From assembly GCA_031772625.1 (NCBI GenBank), contig CM062817.1, positions 952,156,842-952,220,841 of the forward strand: DNA of 64,000 nucleotides. The letters run 5' to 3'. Positions 20,887 to 33,430 of the stretch are shown here, one piece after another. The position numbers and the translations under genes are program-made. The stretch's first letter is position 1. Each line of letters starts with the position of its first letter. This DNA comes from Pinus tabuliformis. Its lineage: Eukaryota; Streptophyta; Pinopsida; Pinales; Pinaceae. The notes beneath the pieces are model-generated. The model was not told the DNA's origin, did not search any database, and was given only the letters and a program-made list of their open reading frames with translations.

Positions 20887-22550
20887 TGTTTAGTCAATTT
20901 AGTGTCCTAAATTGCTTGCATAAATTATCAACTGAGGTTTGTAAGTTGATGAAGTGTAGTGCCCTATGTGTGCTTAGTTAACCCTTCTCACTTTGTTGTT
21001 TTGTATTTTTATATTGTTTTGGGGGTTTCTATTCTTTGATTCCTAATTATGTACAATATGAACTATGAAAAACTTAAGTGAATATAAACTTCCTAAAAGG
21101 GAACCAAGAGCTAAAGCTAGTAAAAATCTAATTTAAAGAAAGGAAAAACAGAGCATCTATCCTATCTCATCATTAATCCCAAGTCATGAATCTATTTCTT
21201 AAAATTATGGGTGAAGTTGTATTGCATGTTGAAATAAATACAGAGAATGAAATCAATTCAAGTACTTCTATTTACTCTAGCCTTGAATTTTGAAAGATAA
21301 CCTTCTTGAGATGGGATACAAGCAACGTTATGTACTTTATGATCTAGAGTACTCCATGAAACATGTAGAAGGTAACTAATTGATTTCAACCATTCTGTGA
21401 AGTAAATGTTTAACCATTTAGTTTAGGATGAGTATCAACTTGAAATGGTGTTCAAAAGCATTCATTAACACAGAGGATTGACAAATTTTTCCTAGGAAAT
21501 AAATAACAAAACAGTGAGTAAGCTAGACAATAGTGCATTCTTATTACTTCAACCTTACTCTGTTTAGAAACAAAATCATTTCGTTTCATGAAATGTGTTG
21601 GAAGAACAAGACTACACAATTGAGTTTTAACATTATGCTATTGATCAAAACTAAAATAAATCAACCTAAGTTAGAAAAACTGCTAAAAGAAAAGTAATGA
21701 AATTAAAACTAAACAGAAAACAAATGGAAAGAAAACCTCCTTCAGTGCAGGGGCCCTCTGCAACTGACTTGGTTGAGCTGCTAACTAATTAAAAATGCTC
21801 TCTTAAACAATCATTGGTCAACACACAACTTATATTATAGAAAATAACCAAGTTCAAAAATACAAAGTTGAAAGTCTGAACTTAATACGTAAAATTCTTC
21901 CAACCCCCCTTGGTTCTGTACAACCAGTATTTAAAAGGAAATAATCATAATCTTCTTTGAGGAAAACTAGCTACAAGTGGCTCATATGTATTACGACAAA
22001 ACTGTGTAAACGTCTGATCAGTTACAGGTGGCTTAAATTCAAGCGAGATGTTTACAATAGAACTGTTAACACAGGTGGCTGATCCAAGTTAATGCTTGCA
22101 AAAGAACTGTTAGATTTGTTGATTAACCACGAAAGAGCAGATGAAGGGTTTTATTTCTTCCGGGTATCATATGTTTGACTCCACCATTGACTACAATCTT
22201 GAGCTTGCTTTCTTGTCAATTTGGGCTGAGTTAATAGGATAGAATCCACGTGGAGACAATTCTAGAGATGCTCATGTGGCCGGATTCTTCATTTGACACC
22301 TCGAACCTGCCAGACCATGGAGGTAGCTACAGAATACACAGTTAGCTACAAAATAGGCAGTGCTTTGTAGCTAATTTGCAAAAAATTATTCAAATAGAAA
22401 AAATATAAAAATATAACATGTCAATCATTTAATGCCTTCCTTAAGACAAAACTTATCATTTATCATTGATTGGGATCTGTAATCCTATGGAAAAGCAAGG
22501 GAAAAAGGTGAGAAAAGCTATCAAGGAGAGGGTAATTCTAAGGTTCAACA
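20887..22550 (-). repeat. 3' LTR of the Athila-like element (1664 bases)
   Basis: Begins TGTTTAGTCAATTTAG and ends AAGGTTCAACA. Aligned by eye with 31125-32784 over its full length, with substitutions every 20-40 bases, so the element is older than the Tat-like copy. Confidence 0.9.
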
Positions 22551-22635
22551 TACCCCAACTACAAAATCATTGCATGTCCTCATGCAATTTTCCAAAAATG
22601 TGAATTCTTCTTTCCTATTGCATTTGCTCAGACTC
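22551..22635 (-). other. Region next to the 3' LTR, weak polypurine tract
   Basis: The minus strand reads gtagttggggta directly before the LTR, a short purine-rich tract. Confidence 0.45.
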
Positions 22636-24188
22636 TTATTCTAGTACATCCAATTTTCTTCTTTCGCTCTTCTTTGAAGTGACTACCATTTTGGGTTTCT
22701 TCATAAGAAGCCTATATTTAAGGTTGATGATTTTTCTGTTCAAGTCTCTATTCCTCCTCTTCAACTTCCTATTCTTCTTATACCACAGTCCTAGATGCAG
22801 AATGGTATTATCATGAATAGCCTTGTCCAATTTACTTTGTTCCCGCAAGGTTTCATTTTCCTTCTTGATGTGTCTGTTCAATATCTCTAATTCATAGATT
22901 TCGTGTTTGAGAGAGTCAAATAGAGGTTCTTGTGGATTGACAGAGGTTTCTGGACTGACAAAGGATTCTGGATTCATTGAAGCACTTTTCTTCTCCATTG
23001 ATTCTATATACTCATATATTTGTTGTTGTATTGGGTCTATGCCTGGAGATCCTATGCTTGGGCTGCCTTCGAAATAATGTTCAGGAGAATTTTGAGGAAT
23101 GTGTGTAGAGGGAATGTTGTCAAGAGATGGTACTGGGGTTTATTCTTCTACATTTATGAACTCTATCCCCTTTGATGATATCTTCTTTACCATACCTCGG
23201 AGTCTAGAACTCCTTCTAAGTCGTAGAGGACTTACATTCTCCTTCTTTGTACCCTTTTTCTCCTTTCTTATTAAATTTTCATCATCTTTCTGTATTGAAG
23301 ATTCAGGTTTGCTTTCATTAGTTTCACCAACTTTCTTTTTCATCTTCCCTTTTTTCTTGATTTGCTTCATGATCTCTATCAGTTTTTCAGATATTAGCTC
23401 TTCATCCTTTTTCTACATTGAGGACTCAGGTTTTCTTTGAATGGATATACCAGTCTTCTTTCTCCTACTCCTTCTGACATTACCTTCTTCAGGTGACTCT
23501 GGTGCCTCTTGGAAATAGTTTCTTATTAGGAAATTTTCCAGGTATCTCCGATGCTTTTCAAATGAAACTCAATCAGTATCTTTACCAACGCATGATGGTA
23601 CATGGTTGTGTCTATGAATTCTATTTTCTTCTGTACATTTGAAGCCATCCTTCTTAAACTATTTAGTAGGAAGAAATGAAGATTGATTTCTCCATTTCCT
23701 AGAAAGTTCATTAATAAATGTATATGGTAGACATACATGCACCCGAATCTCCCCTCACAGGTGATAAATTTCTGTAATATCAAAAGCATGCTTCTCCATT
23801 TACTTTTAAGAGCTAAAATAGGAATTCCTTTTCTAAACACAGAGACATCCATACCTGGGTTCGTAAGGATTACTTTCCATGATTCACTGTGGAATTCCTT
23901 GTTTTTGAACCATATTTCACCATGTCTTGGGAGTTTTGTAGCCTCTCTTATGAAGGATTCTGTTACCACACACTTAATGTCTCCAATTTCTACTTTTGTA
24001 CCATCAAAAGTTCTAGCAAAAGATTTTGTGATCTCTTTATGAGAACCATAAAAATTTTCAATGAGGTTGAGCCATCTATCCTTCTGCAGCATTTCCTTGA
24101 GTTGTGGGTATCCTTCCATATATTCTGCTCCTACAGGCTCTGTCCTGACAATGAGTCCCATGGCTTCTGTTTCACAAAATCTCTTCAC
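22636..24188 (-). pseudogene. Extra ORF region downstream of integrase (Athila-type 3' ORF)
   Basis: Three minus-strand open segments occupy the position between pol and the 3' LTR where Athila elements carry an additional ORF. The largest (23526-24188, 220 codons) reads a soluble, mixed alpha/beta-looking protein with ESFIREATKLPRHG and YPQLKEMLQKDRW. It resembles proteins described in plant elements as plant-transposon-domain-like, recalled without a search. The next (23140-23370) is very basic with an RLRRSSRLRG motif. The last (22636-22998) is predicted coiled coil (EIYELEILNRHIKKENETL). They probably derive from one longer frame broken by stops near 23440 and 23090. No signal peptide or clear transmembrane segment was seen, so an envelope role is not supported. 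Confidence 0.5.
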
Positions 24189-25238
24189 CTTCAGAATTAC
24201 TCTCCTGGTATATGAAATGGATTGACTACAAGTATGGTGAAAAAGAACTACGGGTTTGCATGGAATAAGTAGATGGTGAGGGTTTGGAGAGACGTGGAAA
24301 AGTTGGTCACATCGTAGCCATGAACGTTAACAGACGGAGTTATTAGGGACTGTTAGGTACAGAGTATGGAGAGTGTGGCAGAGATGTGGTATGATGAAAT
24401 TATTATGGACGGTTTGGTATAGAGTATGGAGGATGTGGCAGAGATGTGGTATGATGAAGTGGCAGTCAAATCAAATGATGACTTGTTAAGGAGACATACG
24501 ATTATCCATATTATATAATGCCTTGTGTTTTTAGCATGCTGTTTGAAATAAATTTTGCATTTTACCTTTATAACTTAAACTTTCTATTTGGTGTTGATCC
24601 ATAGGTACCTTTTAACATGTTTGGTCCCCAAAACTGGATTCTTCAATTTCCTGCATTCATGATTTATTTGTGAGCTGTACAATTGTGCTAAAGCTGATAA
24701 ATAAGTTGTAGTTGTAGAATCAACTTAGCTGCGGAATGGAATCAGCTGCATAATATGAAAAGAAGGAAAAGTGAAGTATGGCTATGGAATATGGGTGTAA
24801 AAATGAAATTGAAATGGGTTATGACAGTGAAATGGAATGAAATGTAAAAAATAAAAATGGAAAATAGGGTGAGATGGAGAAAAAATGTAAAAATAAAATG
24901 TAAATGAAATATGACAGTGAGATGAAATGGAACTGTAAAATAAAATGAAAACAGAATGAGATGGAATGAGACTATGAATTTGTAGACTCTGAACTGCAAA
25001 TGAATGTAGCATTTTGTCACTACTTATTACAAAAAGGAAACGTAAAATATAAGATGTCAGAAATCTCTGATTTTTACCTTGTATTTTCTGTATTAGTATG
25101 CCAATCAATGATTTGTTTTCAAACTTATATAGATATAGATATATACTTTTTTTTATGATTATTTTTTTTCAAGAAAAATAAAGGCTAAGTTAGTGGAGAA
25201 GAAGAATTCTTCTTCACTAGCTTCATTTTAGATTTATT
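24189..25238. other. Non-coding spacer with GAAATG-type low complexity
   Basis: 24740-25020 is a purine-rich stretch of gaaatgga/taaaaatg words. 24350-24450 holds two copies of an agagtatggag.gtggcagagatgtggtatgatga phrase about 65 bases apart. No gene seen. Confidence 0.55.
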
Positions 25239-28200
25239 CTAGAATATCTTAATAAACTCCTCCCTTGAAATTGGCTTCTGATATATCTTCAATTGATGAC
25301 CATTCACAAGAAGGGGTATTTTTCTTTCATTTATTGTCCTTATCCTTACTGCTCCATTATTAAAGACTTCTTCAATCTCATATGGCCCAAGCCAATGAGT
25401 CTGAAACTTCCCTTGAAAATATTTAAATTTTGAATCGAACAAAAGTGCCCAATCTCCTGCTTGAAACTTCTTCTCCTTGATATATTTGTCATGCCATATA
25501 GCCCTTTGTTGTTGGACTATACTGGTTCTTTGAACTACATCTTGTCTCATTTCATCAAGCTCATTGAGTGGCTCCAATTTATGTTTCTGTGTCTCTAATA
25601 AATCCAGTCCCAATTGGACTGCCATCTTGAAGGTTTTGATTTGAAACTCTATAGGGAACAGTACTTGTTTCCCATAAACAAGTTCATAGGGTGTATGTCC
25701 CGTCTTGTTCCTCCATGTAGTTTTATAGGCCCATAAGGCTTCAAGAAGCCTTTCTGCCCAATCTCTTCTATGTAGATGCACAGTCTTAGTGAGAATTACT
25801 TTAATCACCTTATTGCTAGATTCAACTTAACCATTTGCTTGTGGATGATAGGGGGTATATTTCCTATGTTTGATCTTGTAATCTTCCACAAGACTTTTCA
25901 CCATTTTAGATGTAAATTGAGATCCCTAATCTGTCACAATTTCTCTTGGAACACCAAAACGAGTGAAGACGTCCTTGAAAAGAAAACTAACTACATATTT
26001 TTCATTAGCAAAAGGTAATTTAGCCTCTACTCATTTAGTTACATAATCAATGCATACCAATGTATACTTATTTTTCTTAGATGGGGGATTAATTGGTCCA
26101 ACAAAATCCAAGGCCCATTTTTCAAAAGGTTCAATGAATACTTGAATTTGTAGTGGCATTTCATTTGAAAAGCAGGTTTTCCTACGCTTTGGAAGCTGTC
26201 ACACCTCTTGACATATTCTTTGACATCTCTGAAGATGGATGGCCAATAATATCCTAAAGAAAGGATTTCATAGGTTTTCCTCTTGTCAGCAATGTGTCCA
26301 CAACATGGTTCATCATGACATGCCTTAAGAATCTCAGGAATTTCATCTTCCCTAACACATCTTATGATCATGAGATCTGGACTTGTTTTATACAATTCAT
26401 TAGTGATCCATGAGTATCTTGCATTTATTTGAATGATTTTTCTTTTCTCTCTAGGAAACAATTGTGAAGGCAATTTTCCTGTGACTGAGTAATTGGCAAT
26501 ATCTGCAAACCAAGGGGTCTGAGTAGTCATTGCAAAAAGATATTCATGAGGAAACTTATCTTCAACAGAAGTGTCATCTTTGATATTTTGAATTCTGGAC
26601 AAGAAATCAGCAATTGTATTTTGTTTTTGAGGTCTATCTAGCACAGTAATGTTGAATTCTTGCAAGAGTAATAGCCATCTTGTAACTCTGCCATTAGTAA
26701 TAGGTTTATTCATTAGGTATCTAATTTCAGATTGGTCTGTATGAATATAGGTTTCATAGCCTCTTATATAATGTCTGAACTTATTGATAGCATGAACAAC
26801 AACTAAAAATTCCTTTTCAGTTACAGTATAATTTAACTTGGTGGGAGTCAAATTCTTACTTGTATAGTAGATGGCATTGGGAATAAAATATTTTTGTCCT
26901 AATACAGCTCCGAGAGCTATATCTGAAGCATTTGTTGAAATGTGAAAAGGTAGGTTCCAATTTGGGCCTCTCAAGATGGGTGCTTCAAAAATTTTTGCTT
27001 TTAAAGTGTCAATTGCTAACTGGAAATTAGGATTCCAATTGAATTCACAATCCTTGGTGGGCAATTTGAAGAGTGGGGATGTTATTTTAGTGAAATTTTC
27101 TATAAATCTTCTATAGTATTCCGTAAATCCGAGAAAACTTCTAACATCCTTTTGACAATTTAGAATTGATAATTTAGAGATGACTTCAACTTTAGATTTA
27201 TCTACTTTAATTCCATCTCCTGAAATGTGATGTCCTAAAAAAATCCCTTCTGTAAACATCATAAAACATTTTTCATGGATTAGTGAAAGGTTTTCTTCCT
27301 TACATATTTTAAGAACCTTTTCCAAATTTTCTAAAGCTTCTTCAAATTTATTCGCATAGACTGTAAATTCATCCATATATACCTCTACACAATCATGTAT
27401 TAGATCATAAAAAAATTCATAGTACCGCTCTTTGGAATGTTGCAGGCGCATTACACAATCCAAAAGGAAGTACTTGGTAGGCATAGGTTCCCCATGGACA
27501 AGTAAATGTGGTTTTATCTTGATCTTCAGGTGCCACCTGAATTTGATTATAACCACTAAAACCATCCAAGAATGAGAAATACTTCTTACTTGCTAATGTA
27601 TCTAACACTTGATCTATAAAGTGCAAAGGAAAATTATCTTTAAGGGTAGCTTTATTCAATTCTCGATAATCAATGCATACCCTCCATTTACCATTTTTTT
27701 TAGGCACAATTGCTAAAGGGGAAACCCATTCGCTGTCTGAAATTGGGTAAATGAAGTTTACATTCAGCAGTTTTTGTAGTTCTTCTTTCACAATTTCCCT
27801 AAGATTTGGATTAATCCTTCTTTGAGGTTGTCTGATAGGTTTACAATTTTCCTCAATGTGGATGTGATGTATACAAGTCTTAGGACTAATTTCTTTCATG
27901 TCAGTATATTCCCATGCATATGCAGCAGAATTTGTTGTAATGTTTTGATTAGCTTTTCCCGTTGTAATTTCTCCAAGTTATTGTTTATGTTCAATGTTCT
28001 CCCAGGAAATATTTCAATTGTAGAGCTACCAAATTCTTCCATAGAATAAAGAGACATCTGCCTAGATGAAAAATATTCAATATTGGATTTTTCTTGAAAT
28101 TGATCATGTTCATATTCTGGAGATGAATCAAAAATTTCCATTGTATTCAAGATTTGAATATCTTCACTAATGTCTGAAATAGTAAAGAGAGGTTGAATGT

Positions 28201-28856
28201 CATTTTCATCATCAATCCATTCTTTGTCATCTATTTCTGTGATTGTTCTTGCTGCAGGATATAGAGTGAATTTCTTAGTTGAATTACCACCAGAAATATA
28301 CATGTCACCAGATCTACAATGAATGAAAGCATCAGTTGTGGCCAGCCAAGGTCTTCCTAATATAAGTGGATGTCCTCCTAGATTTTTCTTGGGGGTTAAG
28401 ATCATAAAATCAACAGGGTATTCCCAAGAATCTAAGGACACTGAAATATCTTCTAACACACCATCTGGTTTGATTACAGATCTATTTGCTAATTGCGGTA
28501 ATGTAGGCGTGTAAAGAAGATTAGGAAGCTTGAGTTGTTCCATGGTTTGTTTGCTCATGATGTTGATTGCTACTCCTAAATCAATCAATGTATTTGAAAT
28601 TTAAACTCCATTGGTATGTGTTTCTACAATTGTACTTCCTGGATCTACATATTTTTGTATGGCAATTTTTCCCATCATTATGTCTGCTATTTTTCCTACC
28701 AGGTGAATTCCTTTTGTTTCTTTTTTTTCTTCCTGGTTTCTTTATGCTCAACTCCTTTATTGTTTTAGCTAGAATTGGAATCTCCTTAGTGGCTTGTAAC
28801 AAAGGGATTTTGATACAGACATTTTTCAATTCATCTAGAAAATCATAATTGGGCAA
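25239..28856 (-). pseudogene. Athila-like pol (PR-RT-RNH-IN), broken
   Basis: Order on the minus strand: protease (28588-28200; IDLGVAINIMS with the catalytic DSG-type triad changed to DLG), RT first half (27899-27420; FIYPISDSEWVSP, FSFLDGFSGYNQ, LPFGLCNAPATFQR), a frameshift near 27420, RT second half with YMDE in place of YMDD, RNase H (about 26940-26580; TNASDIALGAVLGQ, TEKEFLVVVHAI, HTDQSEIRYL, IADFLSR, with the first Asp of TDAS replaced by Asn), integrase zinc region (HDEPCCGH, C-S-F replacing the last Cys pair), then a second frameshift near 26150 and an integrase core with in-frame stops near 25930 (VTD then stop) and 25830 (QANG then stop). The C-terminal part 25239-25808 reads open and ends in the WLGPYEI-type module. 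Not functional. Confidence 0.88.
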
Positions 28857-29125
28857 CGTAATCTGCTTTTCTACCCCTCTATTAACTTGTAATATTTTAG
28901 GAAAAGGAGGTGCAGAAGTAGATACTGGTTACTCAATGATAGGAGTTGAGTTCATTGGCTCTTTCTATTTTTCATTTTTAGTATTTTGGTTTTGGAGAGA
29001 TGTTGCTTCAAAAAATTTATTGGGCTATAAAGAATCTTCCTCGGAATTGTCTTGTTCCTAAACAACTACAGAAGGATTTTCCTTTTCCAATATCCTACCG
29101 GATCTTAGTTGAACATCATTTAGAT

Positions 29126-31060
29126 CTAGAGGAGTGATAATATAAGTTGGAAATTTTTGTCCTTCCACCATGTAAGTATTCTGAGGATTTTTATTGTTGG
29201 GGTTTGGTAATGGTTGGGCAGGTAGCTGATTTGGTCTCTGCTGAAATGGTAGTAAGAGTTGAGGATTTTGGTTTTGTAGTTGAGGTTGTTGGTTTTGTTG
29301 TGGAATTTGTTGTGGGAATGGTAGTGAAAGTCGAGGATCCTAATTTTGAAGTTGTGGCTACTAATTTTGCTGTAGAATTTGTGGGGGAGGATAATTCTGA
29401 TATGATGGAGGATATTGATAGTATTGAGAGAATCTTCCATAAGGATTTTGTCTTCCATGAGCCCAAGGTTGAGATTGAGATTGACACTGATGTTGAGGCA
29501 AGGTTGTGACCAACAATTCCAATTAGGTGGGGGATGAATATACATTTGATTGTTAAATCCCTGATTTTGTGGCCCCTGCCAAGGTCTTCTAGATACAAAG
29601 CAAAGAGATTCTATTGGATTTGGAACTTTTTCTTCTTGAAAAATATCCTTAAGACATGGAATTGAAGGAAAACCCTTGGTATCATGGTTTTCTGAACAAA
29701 TCACACAAGTCTCTATGATTTTTGCATCCAAAGGACATTCTCTTAAAGCATGTTTTCTTCTGCATTTGGAACAGAAAATAGCTAAAGCATCAACATCAGT
29801 TTTCTTCTTGTTTTATAACTTAAGGGTCTCTATTTGTTCACTAAGGCTCCCTAGAATATGTGTTTTGAATTCATCAAGCATATTCCCAATTTTTGCCCTA
29901 CTCACTGATCTAGTTGCAGATTTATTCACTCTAACAAGAGAAGGATCTCTTGGACCTTTCCCAACTTTGGATTTTCTTCTTGAGAGATGAACACATAATT
30001 CTCCTATGTCACTTAATGAGAGTTGAGAGATATCTCTCTTCCCCATCATGTTAAGGATATCTATCCACTCATCTCTAGTGGCTTTTAATAGAAGAGCTTT
30101 TAAGGTATCTTCATCGAAGTTATCCATCTTTGCTATTTTCAAGTTATAGTTGAATCTCTCAATCAAATCCTCTAAATTTTCATCCTCTCTTTGCATCATT
30201 TTGAACACTTCATCCTTGTGATTGATGGGCATGCAATAATCGAAATACTTGTCCAAAAACACTTTCTTCATGTCATCCCATGTTCTAATGGACTAAGTGA
30301 CCAACCCCATGAACCAATTTAAAGCATCTCCTTTCAACGTTGAAGGAAACAACTTCAGTTTTTGAGAGTCTTCTAAATAATCATAAGTTCTATATAAGAC
30401 TTCAAATTCAAATAAAAATGTTTCAGGATCTTCACTTTCTAACCCATTGAAATTTTGGAGGATAGAAGGTAAGATATTTTTCATTGTGGCATTTGTTTCT
30501 TCATCAACTATAGGGAATCCAAAAGAATTATCAATTTCCCTATTTCCTCTACCTCCTCCATTATTTCCTCTACCTTCTCCATTATTTCCTCTACCTCTTC
30601 CTCTACCTCCTCCTCCTCCAAACGGAGTGAATTCTCCATCCTCTCCTTCTTCTGCCATTATAGTTTCTTTAGAGTCAATATGAGATTCAACCTACAAGGT
30701 TAATTTTTCTTCCTCTGGTTCCTCTATTAATGGTGTGTGGGAGAAAGGTTCTACTTCTTCTTCCTCACTAGGTATTCTTAATTTTTCAACTAAAATATGT
30801 TCCCCTGTGGAGGTGAAGAAGCCTACTCCTTCTGTTGGAGATCCAAGATTTTTTTCCTCTAGGACTGCCTCAGTAGATGAAGTAAGAGATCGTCTTGATT
30901 GAATTTCTGACATTAGAACTTCAGAAGGCCTATGGCTAGGAGTATGAGCTTGAGATGGAGGTGTATCTCTTCTTAGTCTTGGTGGAGTAGGTGGTGTTGT
31001 AGGAATTGAACTTCTGCCTCTAGCTATAAATCTACCCCTAGAGTCTCTTTCTCTACGCAT
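29126..31060 (-). pseudogene. Athila-like gag, broken
   Basis: Segments 30692-31060 (Arg/Pro/Ser-rich start, MRRERDSRGRF), 30293-30658 (Gly/Arg/Asn-rich repeats, then NFNGLESEDPETFLFEFE), 29813-30271 (KKVFLDKYF, Gag core) and 29126-29731 (C-x2-C...H...C clusters including CVICSENHD) follow each other in different frames. The Cys/His clusters are the zinc-binding end of this gag family, with the last cluster damaged. Stops separate the segments at about 30290 and 30680. Gly-Arg-Asn-rich low complexity near 30540-30620 is unusual for Gag. Confidence 0.8.
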
Positions 31061-31103
31061 ATCATTTTTTTTAGGTAAGAGATGTGGTTACCTAATTTAC
31101 ACT

Positions 31104-31121
31104 TCCCTGGCAACGGCGCCA
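31104..31121 (-). other. Primer-binding site, tRNA-Asp type
   Basis: The minus strand reads TGGCGCCGTTGCCAGGGA, complementary (one mismatch as I recall the sequence) to the 3' end of plant tRNA-Asp(GUC). It starts three bases after the LTR. Confidence 0.85.
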
Positions 31122-31124
31122 AAA

Positions 31125-32784
31125 TGTTTAGTCAATTTAGTGTCCTCAATTGCTTGCATAAATTATCAACCGAGGTTTGTAAGTTGATGAAGTGTTGTGT
31201 ACTATATGTGCTTAGTTAACCCTTCTTATTTCATTGTTTTGTATTTTATATTGTTTTGGGGGTTTCTGTTATTTGATTCCTAATGATGTACAATCTAAAC
31301 TATGATAAACTTAAGTGAATCTAAACTTCCTAAAAGTGAACCAATACCTGAAGCTAGTCAAAATCTAATTTAAAGAAAGGAAAAATAGAGCATCTATCCT
31401 ATCTCGTCATTAATTTTAAGTCATGAATCTATTTCTTAAAATTAAGGGTGAAGTTGTAATGCATGTTGAAATAAATACAGAGAATGAGATCAACTCAAGT
31501 ACTTCTAGTTACTGTAGCCTTCAATTTTGAAAGATAACCTTCTTGAGATGCGATACAAGCAACTTTCTGTACTTTATGATCCAGAGAACACCATGAAACA
31601 TGCAAAAAGTAATAGATTGATTTTAACCATTGTGTGAAGTAAATGTTTAACCATTTAGTTTAGGATGAGTATCAACTTGAAATGGTGTTCAAAACCATTC
31701 ATTAACACATAGGATTAACAAATTTGTCCTAGGAAATAAATAACAAAACAATGAGTAAGCTAGACAACAGTGCATTCTTATTACTTCAACCTTACTCTGT
31801 TTAGAAAAAAATCGTTTCCTTTCATGAAATGTGTTGGAAGAACAAGACTGCACAATTGAGTTTTAACATTATGCTATTGATCAAAACTAAAATAAATCAA
31901 CCTAATTTAGAAAAACTTCTAAAAGAAAAGTAATGAAATTAAAACTAAACAAAAAACGAATGGAAATAAAACCTCCTTCAGTACAGCGGCCCTCTGCAAT
32001 TGACTTGGTTGAGCTGCTAACTAATTAAAAATGATCTCTTAAACGATCATTGGTCAACAGACAACTTATATTATAGAAAAGAATGAAGTCCAAAAATACA
32101 AAGCTGAAAGTATGAACTTAATACATAAAATTCTCTGAACCCCCCTTGGTTGTGTACAACCAGTATTTAAAAGCAAATATTCATAACTGTCTTTGAGGAA
32201 AACTAGCTACAGGTGGCTCATACGTATTACAATAGAACTGTGTAAACGTCTGATCAGCTACAGGTGGCTTAAATTCGAGCGAGATGTTTGCAACAGAACT
32301 GTTAACATAGGTGGCTGATCCAAGTTAATGCTTGCAATAAAACTGTTAGATTTGTTGATTAACCACGAAAGAGCAGATGAAGATTCCTATTACTTCCAGG
32401 TATCATACATTTGACTCCACCTTTGACTACGATCTTGAGCTTGCTTTCTTGTCAATCTGGGCTGAGTGAATAGGATAGAATCCATGTGGAGACGAATCTA
32501 GAGATGCTCATGTGGATGAGTTCTTTATTTGACACCTGGAACCTGCGAGACCATTGATGTAGCTACGAATACACAATTAGCTGTAGAATAGGTTGTGTTC
32601 TGTAGCTAATTTGCAAAAAATTATTCAAATAGCAAAAACTTAAAAATATAACATGTCAATCATTTAATGCCTTCCTTAAGGAAAAACTTATCATTTATCA
32701 TTGATTGGGATCTGTAATCCTATGGAAAAGAAAGGGAAAAGGTGGGAAAACCTGTCAAGGAGAGGGTAATTCTAAGGTTCAACA
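31125..32784 (-). repeat. 5' LTR of the Athila-like element (1660 bases)
   Basis: Begins TGTTTAGTC, ends GGTTCAACA, and is directly followed by ctagc. Confidence 0.9.
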
Positions 32785-32789
32785 CTAGC
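32785..32789. other. Target-site duplication ctagc (right)
   Basis: Same five bases as 20882-20886. Confidence 0.85.
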
Positions 32790-32950
32790 CTAAGTGGGTA
32801 ATGGTGCACACCAGGTGTACTGATCGACATAAAACCCTGCAACTTGGAGGCCATCAGAGACTATATCTATCCTCACGATGAAGGCTAATCCCTCCTTACA
32901 TGAAAAAATAGAGAAAATATGGAAATGAAGAGTTGGTAATAGATTTTTAC

Positions 32951-33265
32951 CAGATAATTGAAGGAGAAGCGAGTATGGCCCTCCCAGTTATCCATGTCAT
33001 AAGCTGTGAAATGCTCGCAGCAGGCAGAAGCTGTCAAGTGAGTAGAAGAGCGGACATTTGTCTTAGAAGAGGAAGAAAGGGGATTGCCCTGTAATCCCCT
33101 AATGTAGGCAACATAGTACCTGATAGATAGCAAGGGATCTTCTCTCAGAGTTTCTTGACCCCGACCCCATCAACAATCTCTAAATATATTGATATTGGGT
33201 GCATAGAACGTAAGCCCTGACTCCTACCCTGCATTGTATATCTCTCTAGCTTCAATACCAATCGC
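32951..33265 (-). pseudogene. GH3 xylosidase-like block 2
   Basis: Starts after an AG acceptor (tgtag) at 33266. Reads [45 protein letters not shown] and TRFSFN, then a GT donor at 32950. Two in-frame stops sit in the first half, at the expected Gln and Arg positions. The HFTAYD segment corresponds to the KH region of the GH3 active site, with Lys changed to Glu (CCKH to CCEH). Confidence 0.82.
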
Positions 33266-33430
33266 CTACACAACCACAAAGCATATGAACTTGTTTAAGT
33301 GAGACGTGTTATAAGTATTCATAGCATTATAGAATACAATGGAAATGGAAAGAGTTCCTTCCTTTACTGGTAACCGAGATGAGATATAGGAATTCATTAC
33401 ATTATAGAAATAAAATGGTAAGATTCAAAC

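Larger units (their letters stand above)
20887..32784 (-). mobile_element. Athila-like Ty3/gypsy retrotransposon, decayed
   Basis: An 11.9-kb minus-strand element with LTRs 20887-22550 and 31125-32784, target duplication ctagc on both sides, tRNA-Asp-type primer site (31104-31121), gag (29126-31060), pol (25239-28856) and an extra coding region after integrase (22636-24188). RT and PR sequence, PBS and the extra 3' region fit the Athila group. Frameshifts and stops in gag, RT and IN make it non-autonomous. It lies in an intron of the xylosidase remnant, in the same orientation; without it that intron would be about 745 bases. Confidence 0.9.
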
